Origin: Hansfordia pulvinata
Lineage: Eukaryota > Ascomycota > Sordariomycetes > Xylariales
Direction: 5' to 3'
DNA length: 64,000 nucleotides
Assembly: GCA_006538405.1 (NCBI GenBank)
Contig: BJKQ01000014.1
Location: 1,054,001-1,118,000 of the forward strand
Shown: positions 46,201 to 57,596 of the stretch, one piece after another
Layout of the letters: every line of letters begins with the position of its first letter
Position numbering within the stretch: the first letter of the stretch is position 1
Notes under the pieces: generated by a model
Database searches by the model: none
What the model was told of the DNA's origin: nothing
What the model saw: the letters and a program-made list of their open reading frames with translations, nothing else
Position numbers and translations under genes: made by a program

Positions 46201-48587
46201 GCTGTTCGCTTTTCAGCAGCGCCTTCTACCGGGTGGGGCGGGAGCTTGCCAGCTCCGACTCCGCTGTCCCGCTCTCCCGGGCCCCATAGGTCATTTCTGT
46301 AGCCGCTTGCCCGGTTATACTTAGACACGGTCGCGCAAACCGACAGTGCCCAGATGCGACGTCATTGGTGAGACGGCGGCCCCAGAACCGGGCGAGGTGC
46401 TGCTTCGGCATTTCTGCAGCGACATGCATTCTCAGGGTCGCGGCTGAGTGGATTGCCGGCTATTCTGGGATGGCGGCCGCTTCTTGCCCTTTCTCGACAG
46501 AGCACTCTATCATGTGCGCTGGGCGGACTGGGTGCGAGCCGCCACTAACTTGGGCCACGGCGACCGCAATCCGAACACATTGGCGGTGGTGCTGTGCAGT
46601 GGGCCGGGCAGAGGCCCCGCGGGTGCCCGCAGCGCAGCGCCAGAGACGGGCACATGGCAAGTCGAAAATAGAAACAGCCCCAGGATGGCCGGGACTCCAG
46701 GCGACCGGCTGCGTGCGGTGTCTGGGTATGCCAGCTTCCCTGGGCGCGGATCTGTGTGACGCCGGGCACGCCGCGCTCCCGTGCAGGCGCGCAACCACGA
46801 CAACAAGACGCCGGAGCGGTGTCGAGGGGAAAGGAGGGGGCTTTACCCGATGCACAGTGCAAGCAGTGGACGCGAGGCGTCGTCGGCCAGCGCTGCATCG
46901 CGCGCCCGTCGCGACGAGCCACAGATGCATCGCGTCCGCGGTCACGTCACGTCGAACGCGGGTCGAACGCGGCGCGGTGCGGCGCGGCGCGGTGCGCAGA
47001 CACCTCATCGCGACAAGCCGAGATCACGACGAGGCTGGCGTGATGCGTCTGCAGAACGACGGAGCACGCCTGCATGCCCGGTGTCCCTCGGCCCCATCAG
47101 ATGGGCTCGGCGGCCGTCGGGTCGAAAACGAAGCGCAAGGCCGGGGGGGAGGCTAATGCACGAGACGACCAGCATCCATCCCGCCACCCGTCTCTTCTCG
47201 TCAGTGACTCATAAACGCCCAGGCGGGGTTCCGAGGCCTGCGGTCACCACGAACGAGTTTGAGCGCCCGTACGGAGCTCTCATGAACGGGTATGGGCATA
47301 CTCGTGCATGGGTATGAACAGCTGTGGCCAAGCGCAACGCCCCGGGACTGTGCGACGGTCTCTGGGCGCTGAGGTCGTGGATTGTCTGCCGGGTGCTCCA
47401 AAGCGTCCGGTTCCAGCGCAAAGATCGCGACCGGCCCCTCGGACAGTCAGTTGCCAGGGTCTGGTTATGGTGTTGAGCGGACCCTGGGCTTGTCGCTTGA
47501 TAGGCCGGGGTGCCAGGGTCCTCGACCAGTCAGTTCCGACGAGAGCGCGGGATTGCGACCACCTACGAGAAGTCAGTCGGCGCACGGTGCTGGCGGGCGG
47601 GCCCTGCGGCGCGGCGGACAGTGCATGTCGTCGATCCGACAGTACGCGAGACACTGCGCCTCGTTTTTACCGCAGGCCGCAAATAGGCACAACCCCCCTG
47701 TCGTGCCGCCGCCCAGCCCAGGAAAGCGAAGAAGACGAAGAACAAGAACAACGGGCCCCGGGCATTCCCCTCTGCGAGTGTGGGTCTGTCAACGCCGCGG
47801 GCCCCACGATCATCAGACCACCCGGGCACGAGACGCTAACTTGGAGTCCGCGTCCCGGTCTGGCTCTGCCGCCGTGGGCCCCGCTCCCACGATGGGCCCC
47901 TTGGGCCCAGAGAGACGCCATCCGCGATTCAGATAGGAGGAGGACGACCAGTCTGGCAAGCAGACAGCAGCAGGGCGAGATGCTTGGCCCGGCCCGACCT
48001 CTCTGTCGTCTTTTCTAGCCGCACGCCGTCGACCGATCGGCGCGTTTCATCTTTGCCATGCGGGTCAGCTTCTGTTGTACTCGTACTCTGCCACGCTCGC
48101 GGTCAGCCAGCTTGGAACTTGTGCTTGCGCTTGCTTGTGCTTGTGCTTGTGCTGGTCCGCCGGTCGTCGACAGGATCCGCTGATGAGAGGGTATACAGAC
48201 ACACTCGTCCCAAACGGGCAGTCCAGCAGGGATGGTCAGCATCCGCAACCTGAGAGACAAACCCATCGTGGCCTGTCGTTTCCGAGGATAAGAGGCCCGT
48301 CTTCCTCGTCTCTTTCCTGCTGCATTGCCTCTCACCTCTTCCCCAGCCTCCTCACCACTGCCCAGCCTGATCCCCTGTTTCTTTCTATTTCCTCTCTCTT
48401 TCTCTCTCTGTCCTCTTAATCAACTGCCGTGTCACCAGTACTGCTCCACCGGGTCTGGAACCTGGCATCAGTCTTGGGCAGAAATACGAAACGAGTCGCT
48501 GGGACGTCTCTACTTCTCGTAGCTTCGCTCCTGTCATCACTTACACGCCCCTTGGAGCTGGCTCTCCTTGACGATAATCCATAATCA
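43292..48587. other. gene-poor 5.3 kb, no gene seen
   Basis: No supportable gene. Long open frames on both strands follow GC-rich or repetitive DNA. It includes the palindrome GCGAGTACTCGC at 44107-44118, a run of 21 T at 45076-45096, a long pyrimidine-rich Pro/Ser stretch at 45100-45780 and a GCGCGGTGCG-type repeat at 46955-47000. A CT-rich leader lies before the gene at 48588. The pyrimidine-rich part may belong to a long 5' leader of that gene. Confidence 0.45.
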
Positions 48588-50532
48588 ATGACGGCCTACT
48601 CTCAAAGCCAACCCTGCCCTCTCAGCACAGACAACATGACTTCGTAAGTCCGTTGGATGGCCCCGAGGGCGTGGTCTCCTTTCTTCCTCCTGTGTCCGCT
48701 AACACAGCAACAGTCTGGTAGCAGACATGTCGTTCGACTTCACCTTCCCCTCCTGCGAGCCCGTCACGCCGCCAAACTTCACCATTGACCCGTCCCTGTT
48801 CGACATGGCCTACAACCCGGGCTACACTCGCGCAGGTTCCCAGGGATCCATCCTATCTTCGACCGAGACGTCGCCCTCCGACGCGGCCAGCACCCGCGTG
48901 ACGACGCCCTCCAACTCACCGCCTCCGCCCCCCATCCGCCAGCACGGCCCCATCCTCCTACCCAAGATCCGGCCGCAGGACCAGGCCTTTGACTACTCGG
49001 CGCCGGCGCCGAAGCGCCTCAGGACGACCCCGAGCCCCATTGCCAAGCAGAGGCTCCGCGGCAAGCCGCGCGCCTCGCATGCTCGGAGCTTCACCAACCC
49101 GGAGTCCTTGAGCCAGATGTCGAGCGCGTCCTACTTTGCCCCTGCCAACCCCCAGCGGAGCCTTTCTCAGTCGCTCCTGTGCTCGCCCGTCGCCTTTGCG
49201 CAGGACAACAGCAGGCCTGTCCCTCGCGCATCGAGCGTCTCTCTCGACGGCGTCTCCTTTGACGGCTACGGGTACGCGGCGGCCTACCCTCCGATGCCGG
49301 CCTACGTCCCGCCGCCGCTGCAGGCCCACCAGGGCGAGCACTTCATGTTCGGCGGCTACGCGCCCCGAGCGCCCTCGCCGCTGAGCATGATGGCGGCGGC
49401 GCCCGCGCCGGCGGCCGCCGCAGAGCCCGCGCCGTCGGTCCCGTCGACGACGCTGCGGGCGTACCTCACGGGGCCGAACCCGGCGCCGTCGCTGGTCAGG
49501 ACCATCTCGTACCCCCTGCGCGACCCCAGCACCAAGCACTTCTGGTGGGACGTGCGGCAGGTGCGGCCGTGGTCGGCCTTCAACCGCGGGGCGATCGCGG
49601 CGCTCCCCGGCGCGGCGGCGCTGCTCGGCTGCCCCGTGCCGCAGTCGCTGCTGCCGGAGCCGAGCCTGGGGGCCCGCAGCCACCACCCAGAGACGGAGGC
49701 GGCGCTGCACCAGCTGTACGCGTCGCACTACCTGCCCAAGCTCAACGCGGCGCTGGCTCTCACGGCGCAGAGGCCGCTGCAGCTGAGCGTGCCGTCGCAG
49801 AACAAGTCGCTCTCCGGCGGGGGCGGCGGCGGCAACAGCAGCAGCAGCAGCAGCAGCGACCAGGTGTTCACGGCCAACGTCATGGGGGAGACGGGCACGG
49901 CGGCGACCATCTTCGGGGGCAAGCCGACGGCGCGGGTGGTCGGGGTGGTCAAGAGCTACGACCGGTTCAACACGGGGATGCGGGCCGAGGGCAACATCAA
50001 GCGGGTCGAGTACCTGCGGGGGCTGGCGCACCTGCACCACCTGATGCGCGAGCACGGGACGCGCTACGGCTTCGTGCTGACCGAGATCGAGCTCGTGGTG
50101 GTGCGCAACGGCGCGGAGCGGGTGCCGGACTTTGGGCAGCTCGAGGTCGCCAGCGTCCAGCTGGCGGCTGCCGACGAGCACGACCACGATTACGAGGATG
50201 ACGAGGACGATGGCGAAGGAGAGGAGGAAGGAGAGGAGGAGGAGGGCGGCCAGCAGAAGAAGAAGCGGCAGCTGACGGCCTGCCTGGCCCTCTGGGGCCT
50301 CTGCGTCATGGCGGGCGACGAGCCGGCGCCGGGGCACGCGCACTGGCGGGCGGAGATCGGGGCGCCGGCGGAGGGCAGCCGGCGCAAGGCGGCGGCCCGC
50401 GACGCCTGGATGCCGCCGCCGCAGCTTGCCGAGAAGCGCGAGGCCAAGCGCGCCCGGGGCTGGGTGCTGCCCGAGGACCCCGTCGGGCGCAAGGAGCTGG
50501 GCAAGAGGGGTGTGCGGTACGGTGGATGTTAG
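48588..50532 (+). CDS. fungal protein of unknown function, conserved-looking C-terminal block
   Basis: Exon 1 (48588-48643, MTAYSQSQPCPLSTDNMTS) is joined across a 70-nt intron (GTAAGT, branch GCTAAC, CAACAG) to 48714-50532, in phase, giving 624 aa. The internal Met at 48727 is an alternative start. The first 300 residues are low complexity, rich in Pro, Ser and Ala. The C-terminal half is ordered: DPSTKHFWWDVRQVRPWSAF, ARVVGVVKSYDRFNTGMRAE, then GNIKRVEYLRGLAHLHHLMR, HGTRYGFVLTEIELVVVRNG, LTACLALWGLCVMAGD and WVLPEDPVGRKELGKRGVRY. An acidic Asp/Glu run and a KKKR patch interrupt it. I believe similar blocks occur across Pezizomycotina, but I know no function. The basic patches suggest a nuclear location. 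The order of conserved Asp, Glu and Lys residues is loosely like a PD-(D/E)xK fold, which is speculative. Confidence 0.8.
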
Positions 50533-51838
50533 GTGGTTTTCATAGGGCTTCTTTTCTTTTCTTTCCTTTTTTCTTTTCTTTTCTTCCTCCCTCTTTCGTC
50601 CTTTCCGTTTTCATCATAACGTTTCTTCATCCTTCGATACATCATCTCTCGCTTGTTTCTATGGCTGTTTTAGTGGAAAATTCATGGGGGGGGGGGGGGG
50701 GGGGGGGGGGGGGATAAGAGAGAGGACAAAGGGGCCAGGGAGGGAGGAAGGTCGGGCGAGGAGGGTTAGGAGTTCGAAATTCACGAGACGACGAAAGGAT
50801 AGAAACGCGAACCGCCGACGATTATAGAAATGTCGAGTATTTGCTTAGTAGAACACAAAAACCCGTCTACGCGGACATGTTGGCTGCCTTCGACCTTCGT
50901 TTCCCCTTTTCTGCATCGCACCTCTCCCCCGAGACCGTGTGCTGCGAGAACGTGCGGCTGTTGGAGCAGACAGCGCGGTGCCTACGCGTACCCACATACG
51001 ACAGTCAGACTTTTGGCCTATACATTTCCCCATCGAGGCCTGAAGCCAGCTGCTAGGCTAACTAGTCCATACATGTACCCACCGCGACATACATGCCTCT
51101 ATTCGGCCTTGTCGTGACTGTTAACTTTGGTCGATCGATCAACTAGATTTCCGGCCGCTTACTCATCCCCGCAGCGGCAACGCGACCGCGCCATATGCCC
51201 GCCCCCCCCCCCCCCTACTAATCGCCTAATGATGCCGACAGGGGGAAGACAGGGGGGAGCCATCCGCGGCGCCCAATCGCCGAGCCTTGGGAAGCGAAAG
51301 GAGGGGAGGGGGAAAGAGGCACGGAACGGGACGGGCGAATGCTCCGCCTAGACGAGTGCGCAGGTAGGTAGCGAACCCCCAGGAAGCAGCTTGCTGTTGC
51401 ATGGTGACGACGATGAGGAGGGGGAGATGAAAAGTTTGGGTCCGTCCGAAGCCGAAGTTAGGACTCGCAGCAGCAAGTGAGAAGAAAAGAAAAGAGAAGA
51501 AGAAGAAAAAAGGAAAACGAGGGAACGAAGGCGGAAGGGCGAAGGCGCGAGCGATCTGCTGACCAAGTCGCCGTAGTCCGACCGCGACGCGATATGGGAC
51601 TATAAAGCCTGTGGTTCTCGGGGAGGGGTGATAAGGGACAGGTGGTTGCCTGCCTCTGAGAGATTCAGTCCGCTTCACTACCCAAGGAAGCATCCGTCTC
51701 GTCTCCCTACAGGTGGAACGCTCGAGATATCACGACACGGTTTGCTTGTCTGCTTGTTATATAGTCAGACCTGCCTTGTTTTCCCAACAAGTCCCCTCCC
51801 CACCATCCCGCCTCTCTCTCCGCGAAGCAGAACACAGC
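50533..51838. other. intergenic, no gene seen
   Basis: No supportable gene. It holds a TTTTC-rich 3' flank, a run of 28 G at 50686-50713, a run of 14 C at 51202-51215, and the nitroreductase promoter. Confidence 0.5.
50686..50713. repeat. G28 homopolymer
   Basis: The longest of several G runs (also 14 at 1694-1707, 20 at 15907-15926 and 18 at 25775-25792). Exact lengths are unreliable in most sequencing methods. Confidence 0.9.
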
Positions 51839-52848
51839 ATGGACCACGGACCGGGCGTCGTGCCGGACGCCGAGCGAGACGGAGTGTCCTTTGATGCTGC
51901 TGCTGCGGCCGCCACCTTCGACAGCACCGAGGGTGAGCCCACCCGGACGGCCGACAACGACGGCAGCAGCAACGATAACGGTCACAGCAACGATAACGGC
52001 AGCAGCAACGACAACGGTGACGGCAAGGGCGGTGATCCGCAGGCGCCGTTGTCGCCCGCGGGGCTCGGCAGCAGGGCGCCGCTCCTGCTGGAAGAGGCCA
52101 TCCTGAGCCGCCACTCGACGCGCCTGTACCACCCGGACCGGCCGGTGCCGCGCGCGGCGCTGGACCGCGCCCTGGCCCTCGCCGCCCACGCGCCGTCCAA
52201 CAGCAACACGCAGGCCTGGCGCCTCTTCATCGCCCGCGGCGCCGCCCTCGCCCGCCTCAAGGCCGCCCTGACCGCCGCCGCCACCGCCGCTGCCGAACAG
52301 CCCACCGGCACCGGCGCCGGCACCAACGCGGATGGCAGCAGCGGCGGCAGCAGCAGTAGTAATAACCCGCCACAGGACCTCCCCCCCTTGGCGGCCACCG
52401 CCCCGCTGCCCCCGGAGTTCCGCCCCTACCGCTCCGCGCTGGGCCGCCAGATCTACGGCGAGGGGTGGGCGCTGGCGCGGGGCGACGCCGAGGGCCGCCG
52501 CGCGGCGGTCCTGCGTAACTACGACTTCTTCGGGGCGCCCTGCGCCGCCGTCGTCTGCGTCAGCTCCGAGCTCCCCGGGGAGGCCGCCTTCAGCGTCGGC
52601 ATGTACGTCCAGACCCTGCTGCTCGCCCTGATGACGACCGAGGAGGAGGGCGGGGGCGGGCTGGGCAGCTGCTGCCAGGTCAGCGTCGCGGCGCACCCGG
52701 GCGCAGTCAGGGGCGCGCTGGGCATCGACCCGGCGCTCAAGGTGCTGTGCGCCGTCGCCATCGGCTTCGAGGACCGCGCACACCGGGTCAACAGGGTGCG
52801 CGCGGGAGGGACGAGGTCGACGCCACGACGGTGTGGGTGGACGAGTAA
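51839..52848 (+). CDS. nitroreductase-family flavoprotein, frame break near C-terminus
   Basis: From ATG 51839 an N-terminal disordered stretch (a SSNDNG-type repeat) precedes a nitroreductase domain. The FMN-binding start is RHSTRLYHPDRPVP, followed by HAPSNSNTQAWRLFIARGAA, RNYDFFGAPCAAVVCVSS, SVGMYVQTLLLALM, GSCCQVSVAAHP and LKVLCAVAIGFEDRAHRVN. These NAD(P)H-dependent flavoenzymes reduce nitroaromatics and quinones, normally as dimers. The usual family ending appears only after a one-base change near 52803-52812, as RDEVDATTVWVDE before TAA 52846-52848. One added G in the GGAGGG stretch gives 336 aa. Without it the frame runs on to 53110 through unrelated sequence. A Gly/Ser/Asn-rich insertion of about 20 residues sits inside the domain (52300-52380). 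Confidence 0.85.
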
Positions 52849-53863
52849 GGGGGGGGACTTTACACTTGCTCCCGGGAAGGCCTGGAGGTTGATGGTTTTT
52901 ACCAAGAGCCGAGCTACGCCTTCTCGTCGATTATACCTCTGTTATAGCAGGGCAGGTCGGGTGGTGTACGGTGTTAGGATGACGACGGAGCCGATCGTGC
53001 GGCTGCTCTTCGCCGGGCACGAGTCGGCGGCCAGGGACATGGGAAGCTTGGCCGTGTGTCTCTCGTGTGTATTTGATAACTTTTTTTTTTTTTTTTCAGT
53101 CTCTCCTTGAATGCATACATGTATGCTGGCACTGTTGTCGTTGCCGACCGAAATAGTAACACTCTTCATCAAGCTCTTGTCGTACGAGTACTCCGTACAC
53201 TTGACCTGAATCCAAAGTCTTCGCGAGATGGCTCTTCCGTTTGAACTCCAGGTCCCTCGAAACACCTTATTAGAAGCCCTCCATGTACATACCTACCTTA
53301 GGTAGCTGTTGGGAGGCTACTCGTACAGGGCTCCTAGGTGCATGTACGAGTACATACTTGCACTCTGAGCCGCTGGGCTCGGATTGCAGCCATCTGGAGG
53401 TGCCTACGAGTACGAGTACTCGCGCCCCGGTACCTACACCTTTGCTGCACCCGACCCGACTGCCACTGTGCCACTCCCTCGGTCGAGGAAGGCTCGATGC
53501 AAGGCTGACCAGCTCCATGCCCAACTGGGAAAAGCTCGCCCGCCCAGCACCAAGAAAGAAAATCGTCTCTTTGTTGAACCCATTCGCGTCGCATCGCATC
53601 GCATCGCAAACCACCACAACCCATCACCACCCTCGCCGTCGCCCTCCCACTCGCCGTCGCCCGCACTCCACCAGTGTCGCTCCCTCCATCGCTCCCTCCA
53701 GGATCCAGACTGCAACCGTCCACCCACGCTCGGCATTCAGACACCGCCCAACGCAACCAACCACCCCCCCCGCGGGTGCTTCCGCCGATACGGCTCTGAG
53801 CCCCGACATCCCGGCTCGCCCATCACCCATCTCGCACCACACGCCCACACATAACCAGACACA
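52849..53863. other. intergenic, no gene seen
   Basis: No supportable gene. It contains several palindrome half-sites (about 53183, 53345 and 53405-53422) and a pyrimidine- and CACC-rich leader for the RPB5 gene. Confidence 0.5.
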
Positions 53864-54785
53864 ATGGCCGACGACGGCTTCCTCAGCAGCGAGGCCAACG
53901 AGAAGATTGTCGTCAAGACCTGGCGGTCATGGAGGACCATCCACGAGATGGCCCAGGATAGGGTATGCTGCCGCACCACCCGCACGCCCTGTCTGTCCAC
54001 TCGCCCTGTTCGCTCTCCTCTTCTGACATCCACCTTCTTTCCTACAGGGCTACGAGCTGGCCGACCACGAGGTCAAGATCTCTCTCGAACAGTTCAAGCA
54101 AGAGTATTGCAATGCCGACGGCACCATCATGTACGCCCGCCACCACAACCAACCCTTTCTCCCCCCCCCTTCCCTTTTCTCTCTCTCTCTCTCTCTTTCT
54201 CAATCTCTCCTCCCCCGCCGCCGCCGTCGCTCGTCTAATCCAACTCTGCCCGCCCACAGCCGAGGCAAGCTCAACTTCTCCGCCCGCCCCAGCCAGGACA
54301 TGATGCGCAAGTACACCCCGATCGGGACGGCCGACAACCCCAGCCCCGAGACCGAGGCCGGCACCGTGTGGGTCGAGTTCCTCAACGAGCCCTCGCTGGG
54401 CGCCGAGCAGATGCGCAAGTTCGGCAAGTTCTGCGCCGACGGCCACTACCGCACGGGCATCCTCGTCAGCCACGTGCCCGTCAGCGCCTCGGCCAAGAAG
54501 GAGATTGCAAAGTTCGCCCAGTGGACCTCGATCGAGTGGTTCCTCGAGGAGGACCTGCTCATCAACATCACCCACCACGACCTCGTCCCCCGCCACGTCA
54601 TCCTCAGCCGCCAGGAGAAGCTGGCCCTGCTCAAGCTCTACCGCCTCAAGGAGACCCAGCTGCCCCGCATCCTCCAGAAGGACCCCGTCGCAAAGTACTA
54701 CGGCATGCGCCGCGGCCAGGTCGTCAAGATCATCCGCAACTCCGAGACCGCCGGCCGCTACGCCACCTACCGCCTCTGCGTATGA
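53864..54785 (+). CDS. RPB5: RNA polymerase I/II/III shared subunit Rpb5
   Basis: Three exons (53864-53962, 54048-54130, 54260-54785) give 708 nt, 235 aa. Introns are GTATGC..CTACAG with branch TTCTGACAT, and GTACGC..CCACAG after a CT-rich tract. Rpb5 (RPABC1) forms the lower jaw that grips downstream DNA in all three nuclear polymerases. The N-terminal jaw domain shows TWRSWRTIHEMAQDRGYELA and a LEQFKQEYC helix. The C-terminal assembly domain shows HDLVPRHVILSRQEKLALLK, YRLKETQLPRI, DPVAKYYGMRRGQVVKIIR and the ending SETAGRYATYRLCV. Length and both domains are typical (yeast Rpb5 is 215 aa). Confidence 0.97.
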
Positions 54786-56106
54786 GCGGAAAGGAAGGGG
54801 GGCCATCCACGACCTGAATCTGTGGCATCAGCCAGCCAGCTTGTTCCACAACGGAAGCGTCGACACAGATGAAGCGGACAGGGGGAAGGGAAGGAGAAAA
54901 AGAAAGGAAAATATTTGAATCCAAAGTCGGCGAGGAGGGTGGGCAGCACAATGATACGATACGGGCGGAGGGCAAAGGATTGCGAACCGCAAAAGAAAAA
55001 TTGGCTCCTCGCACCGGCACTGCACGCAGCCCCCGGCCCCCGCAATGCGATGACCACGACTCAAGGGGAGATATAGAGAGAGAGGAGACAGAGAAAGCGC
55101 GCGCGCGAGGTGCGCCCAGGCTACGTGCACATGGGGCTGGGTGCGAAAGTGGGTGGCGGAGGAGGCTGCAAAGGGATGGGGTTACAGGCGTTCTAAACTC
55201 ATGTTTTACTCTTTAGTTCTCCACCGCGTCACGCGATGTGAATACCATCGGATATCCAAAAGCGACGTTGCCATCTTAGAGCAACCCTCAAACCGGGCCA
55301 GTGCGTCTCATGTGGCACTGCTTTGTTATTCATGGCCTGAGAACGCCCGGGACACCTTGACGCGTGAGGCAGACGGTCCCTCGACAGCGGTGTATAATAC
55401 CTGGACGATCAGCATTGGCCGCGGCACACTGGCTCCAACGATTCTTTCTCCCCTATCAAGAAAAATGCCCTTGAAGCGTCACATTCACATTCACGCAAGA
55501 GAGCCCGGTGGCACGGGTAGATTTCTATGAATTTCGAATTCGAAGCTGTCTGGCTCCTAAGCACCATTCATGGTAATGGTAAAAGCATGAAACGGCACTC
55601 TGGCCGTCTGTCGTCCTCGCAAATGGGGTATAGTACGGAAGAAAAAGAAAAGCAAAAAGAACTAAAGGGGCCAATGTGCGGAACTTGGCAATGACTGCCA
55701 GGCCTCAACTGGCTTGCCTATAACGCTTCGTGATCTCAAATCCACAAGCGAACCAAGCCACGTCACGTAACACCTGGCCCGCAAGTGTGAATGCGGAGCA
55801 GCTGGAAATCTCGCTCTGAGCATGTTTCCGCCGGTAATGGAATAGACGGCGAGAGAAAATTCCATGGCGCCATTGTCCCGCCCGACGGGTCTTTCGGTCC
55901 AATCTCTGGACGCTGAAGCCCCCTGACGGTGTAAATGTACCCAACGCCCATCGTCATTATATATACCCGAATTGATATACAGGTCATGAATCGGTGTCCG
56001 TCGTGATCGTAAATGTCGTGAAAATGTACAGAATGAAAAGGAGATAAGCGGCATTGATGGATGGTTCTTTGCCGCAGTGATGGTGTTCGCCAGGCATGTA
56101 CCAGGG
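54786..56106. other. intergenic between converging genes, no gene seen
   Basis: No supportable gene. It holds the 3' ends of RPB5 and of the minus-strand 7-TM gene. There is a GA-rich tract near 54885-54915 and a less GC-rich middle at 55200-56050. Confidence 0.5.
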
Positions 56107-57596
56107 TTATTTGAGCAAGCCCCCAGCATCAACGAGGTCAGGCATCTGGTGACCTTGATGCTGATAGGAATGTTCTCTGGAGACCTGGGGGATGGTCTCG
56201 AGCTCTGTCGCTGGCCGGAACGTGGGCCGGTTGGACTTCTTGGCGAATAAAGACAAGTCCTGAAGCAGAGCCTGCGATCCTCTTCTAAACCCCATGGGGC
56301 TGGCCGTCATTGTATGATTCGGGGTTGTTGGTGTCAGGGGGTCGATGCCCGAGTGAAAGCTGTCGCGCCCGCTCTGGGGCGATTCACTCTCCAATAGCCC
56401 TCCCACGTCAAAAAAGGAGACTTTGCGGGGGTTGTTCAGAGAGTCACTTCGGCTGCTTCGCGTATGGCCTTGGGTGGACAAGGTGTCAACGCTGCCCTCA
56501 ACACTGCTGCGCTGCGGAAACCGCCAATTGCCAAAGTCGCCTGTCGCAATGGGTGATGGTTGGAAAGGTTGATCAGGGCGCCTAGCAGGCTCGCGAACTT
56601 TTTGTCGGAGCTCCGATCGATCCCCAGGCCCAGGTCGCGAACGAGATCTTCGTCACTTCCCCAATGCCTGACGGTGGGGCGGCGATCCGATGTCCGGTCG
56701 ATGGATCCTCCCGCAGCAGCCGATCCCGGGCGAAACTTCTTCTTCTTGACACCCCGATCGCGCACAAATGACCCAAGCACGAGCCCGTTGGCCGCGGCGG
56801 TCGCAAACAGAATTTCGACAGACGCAAGCAGAGATCGGGTCTGTTGATTGCCGAGGGACCACAGGACATGCGCAACCCGGTAGAGAGTAATTCCAATGAC
56901 GGCCAAACTCATCGAGAAGAGCAGTGTTAATTGGATCTTCTTTTTGGTCGTCATGCGACTGAAGAGGATGATGGGGACGGGAAACAGGACCAGGAGCAGG
57001 TCTGTCACGACATTGCAACACGCCATGACCAGCAGCTGGACGAACCCTTGGCGACACTGCGCGCCGGGGTCTGGCAGAACCTGCCAGTAATGGGCGAAAG
57101 GCTGGCATTCGGTGAGGTCGGCGATGAGGACAGCGATAAAGGTGGCGACCAGGGTGGCGCGAATCGACAACAGAGTGACCTCATAGGATCGTCTCCATGT
57201 TATACTGGTCAAGCGCTTGAAAAATTCGAGGATGGCGCTCTTGAGGATCCACAGGGTCGCGGCGTGAAAGAAACGACTGGCTAAAACGACGCCACTGCCG
57301 ATAACTCTGCGGCGCGACTCGTCCTCGGTCAATGGGACGAGCAACTGGGAAAAGTCGGCGTTGTTGGTGCCATAGACGAGAACGACGTGGACGCAGCCCA
57401 TGCGCAGCCACAAGGGGATCATGGCGGCCGCAGCCGTCTTGTCCTCGTTGAAAAGCCTCTCGGTCCTGATGAAGCGGCCGACAACACGCAGGCAGATGAG
57501 GACGGTGCAGAACAGGGTGATCCACCAACAGACGAGGAGTGTGGGCTTGACATCGTGAAAGCTTTGCGGCGGGGGAGGAGAGGTGTAAAGGGTCAT
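56107..57596 (-). CDS. rhodopsin-like 7-TM membrane protein, one frame break
   Basis: From ATG 57594-57596 the protein begins MTLYTSPPPPQSFHDVKPTL and has about seven membrane spans: LLVCWWITLFCTVLICL, LWLRMGCVHVVLVYG, a span near LASRFFHAATLWILKSA, LLSIRATLVATFIAVLIADL, QLLVMACCNVVTDLLLVLFP, LTLLFSMSLAVIGITLY and ILFATAAANGLVLGSFV. This resembles the large fungal rhodopsin-like/Pth11-like family of receptor-type membrane proteins. After the last span, EDLVRDLGLGIDRSSDKK reaches a run of five A (plus strand T 56599-56603). Adding one A continues the sense as VREPARRPDQPFQPSPIATG and DFGNWRFPQRSS, then a Ser-rich cytoplasmic tail to TAG 56107-56109, 496 aa in all. The only local donor (GTTCGC) does not fit the phase with the nearest acceptor, so I prefer a base error to an intron. 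Ligand and role are unknown. Confidence 0.75.

Noticed and set aside
48958..50343. Antisense frame of 461 codons over the gene at 48588
   Set aside because: Arg-rich shadow of strong codon bias on the plus strand, with no conserved blocks.
52849..53110. Extended C-terminus of the nitroreductase to 465 residues
   Set aside because: After the frame break this frame is Arg/Ser-rich and ends in a poly-Phe run from a T tract, while the family ending is present in the adjacent frame.
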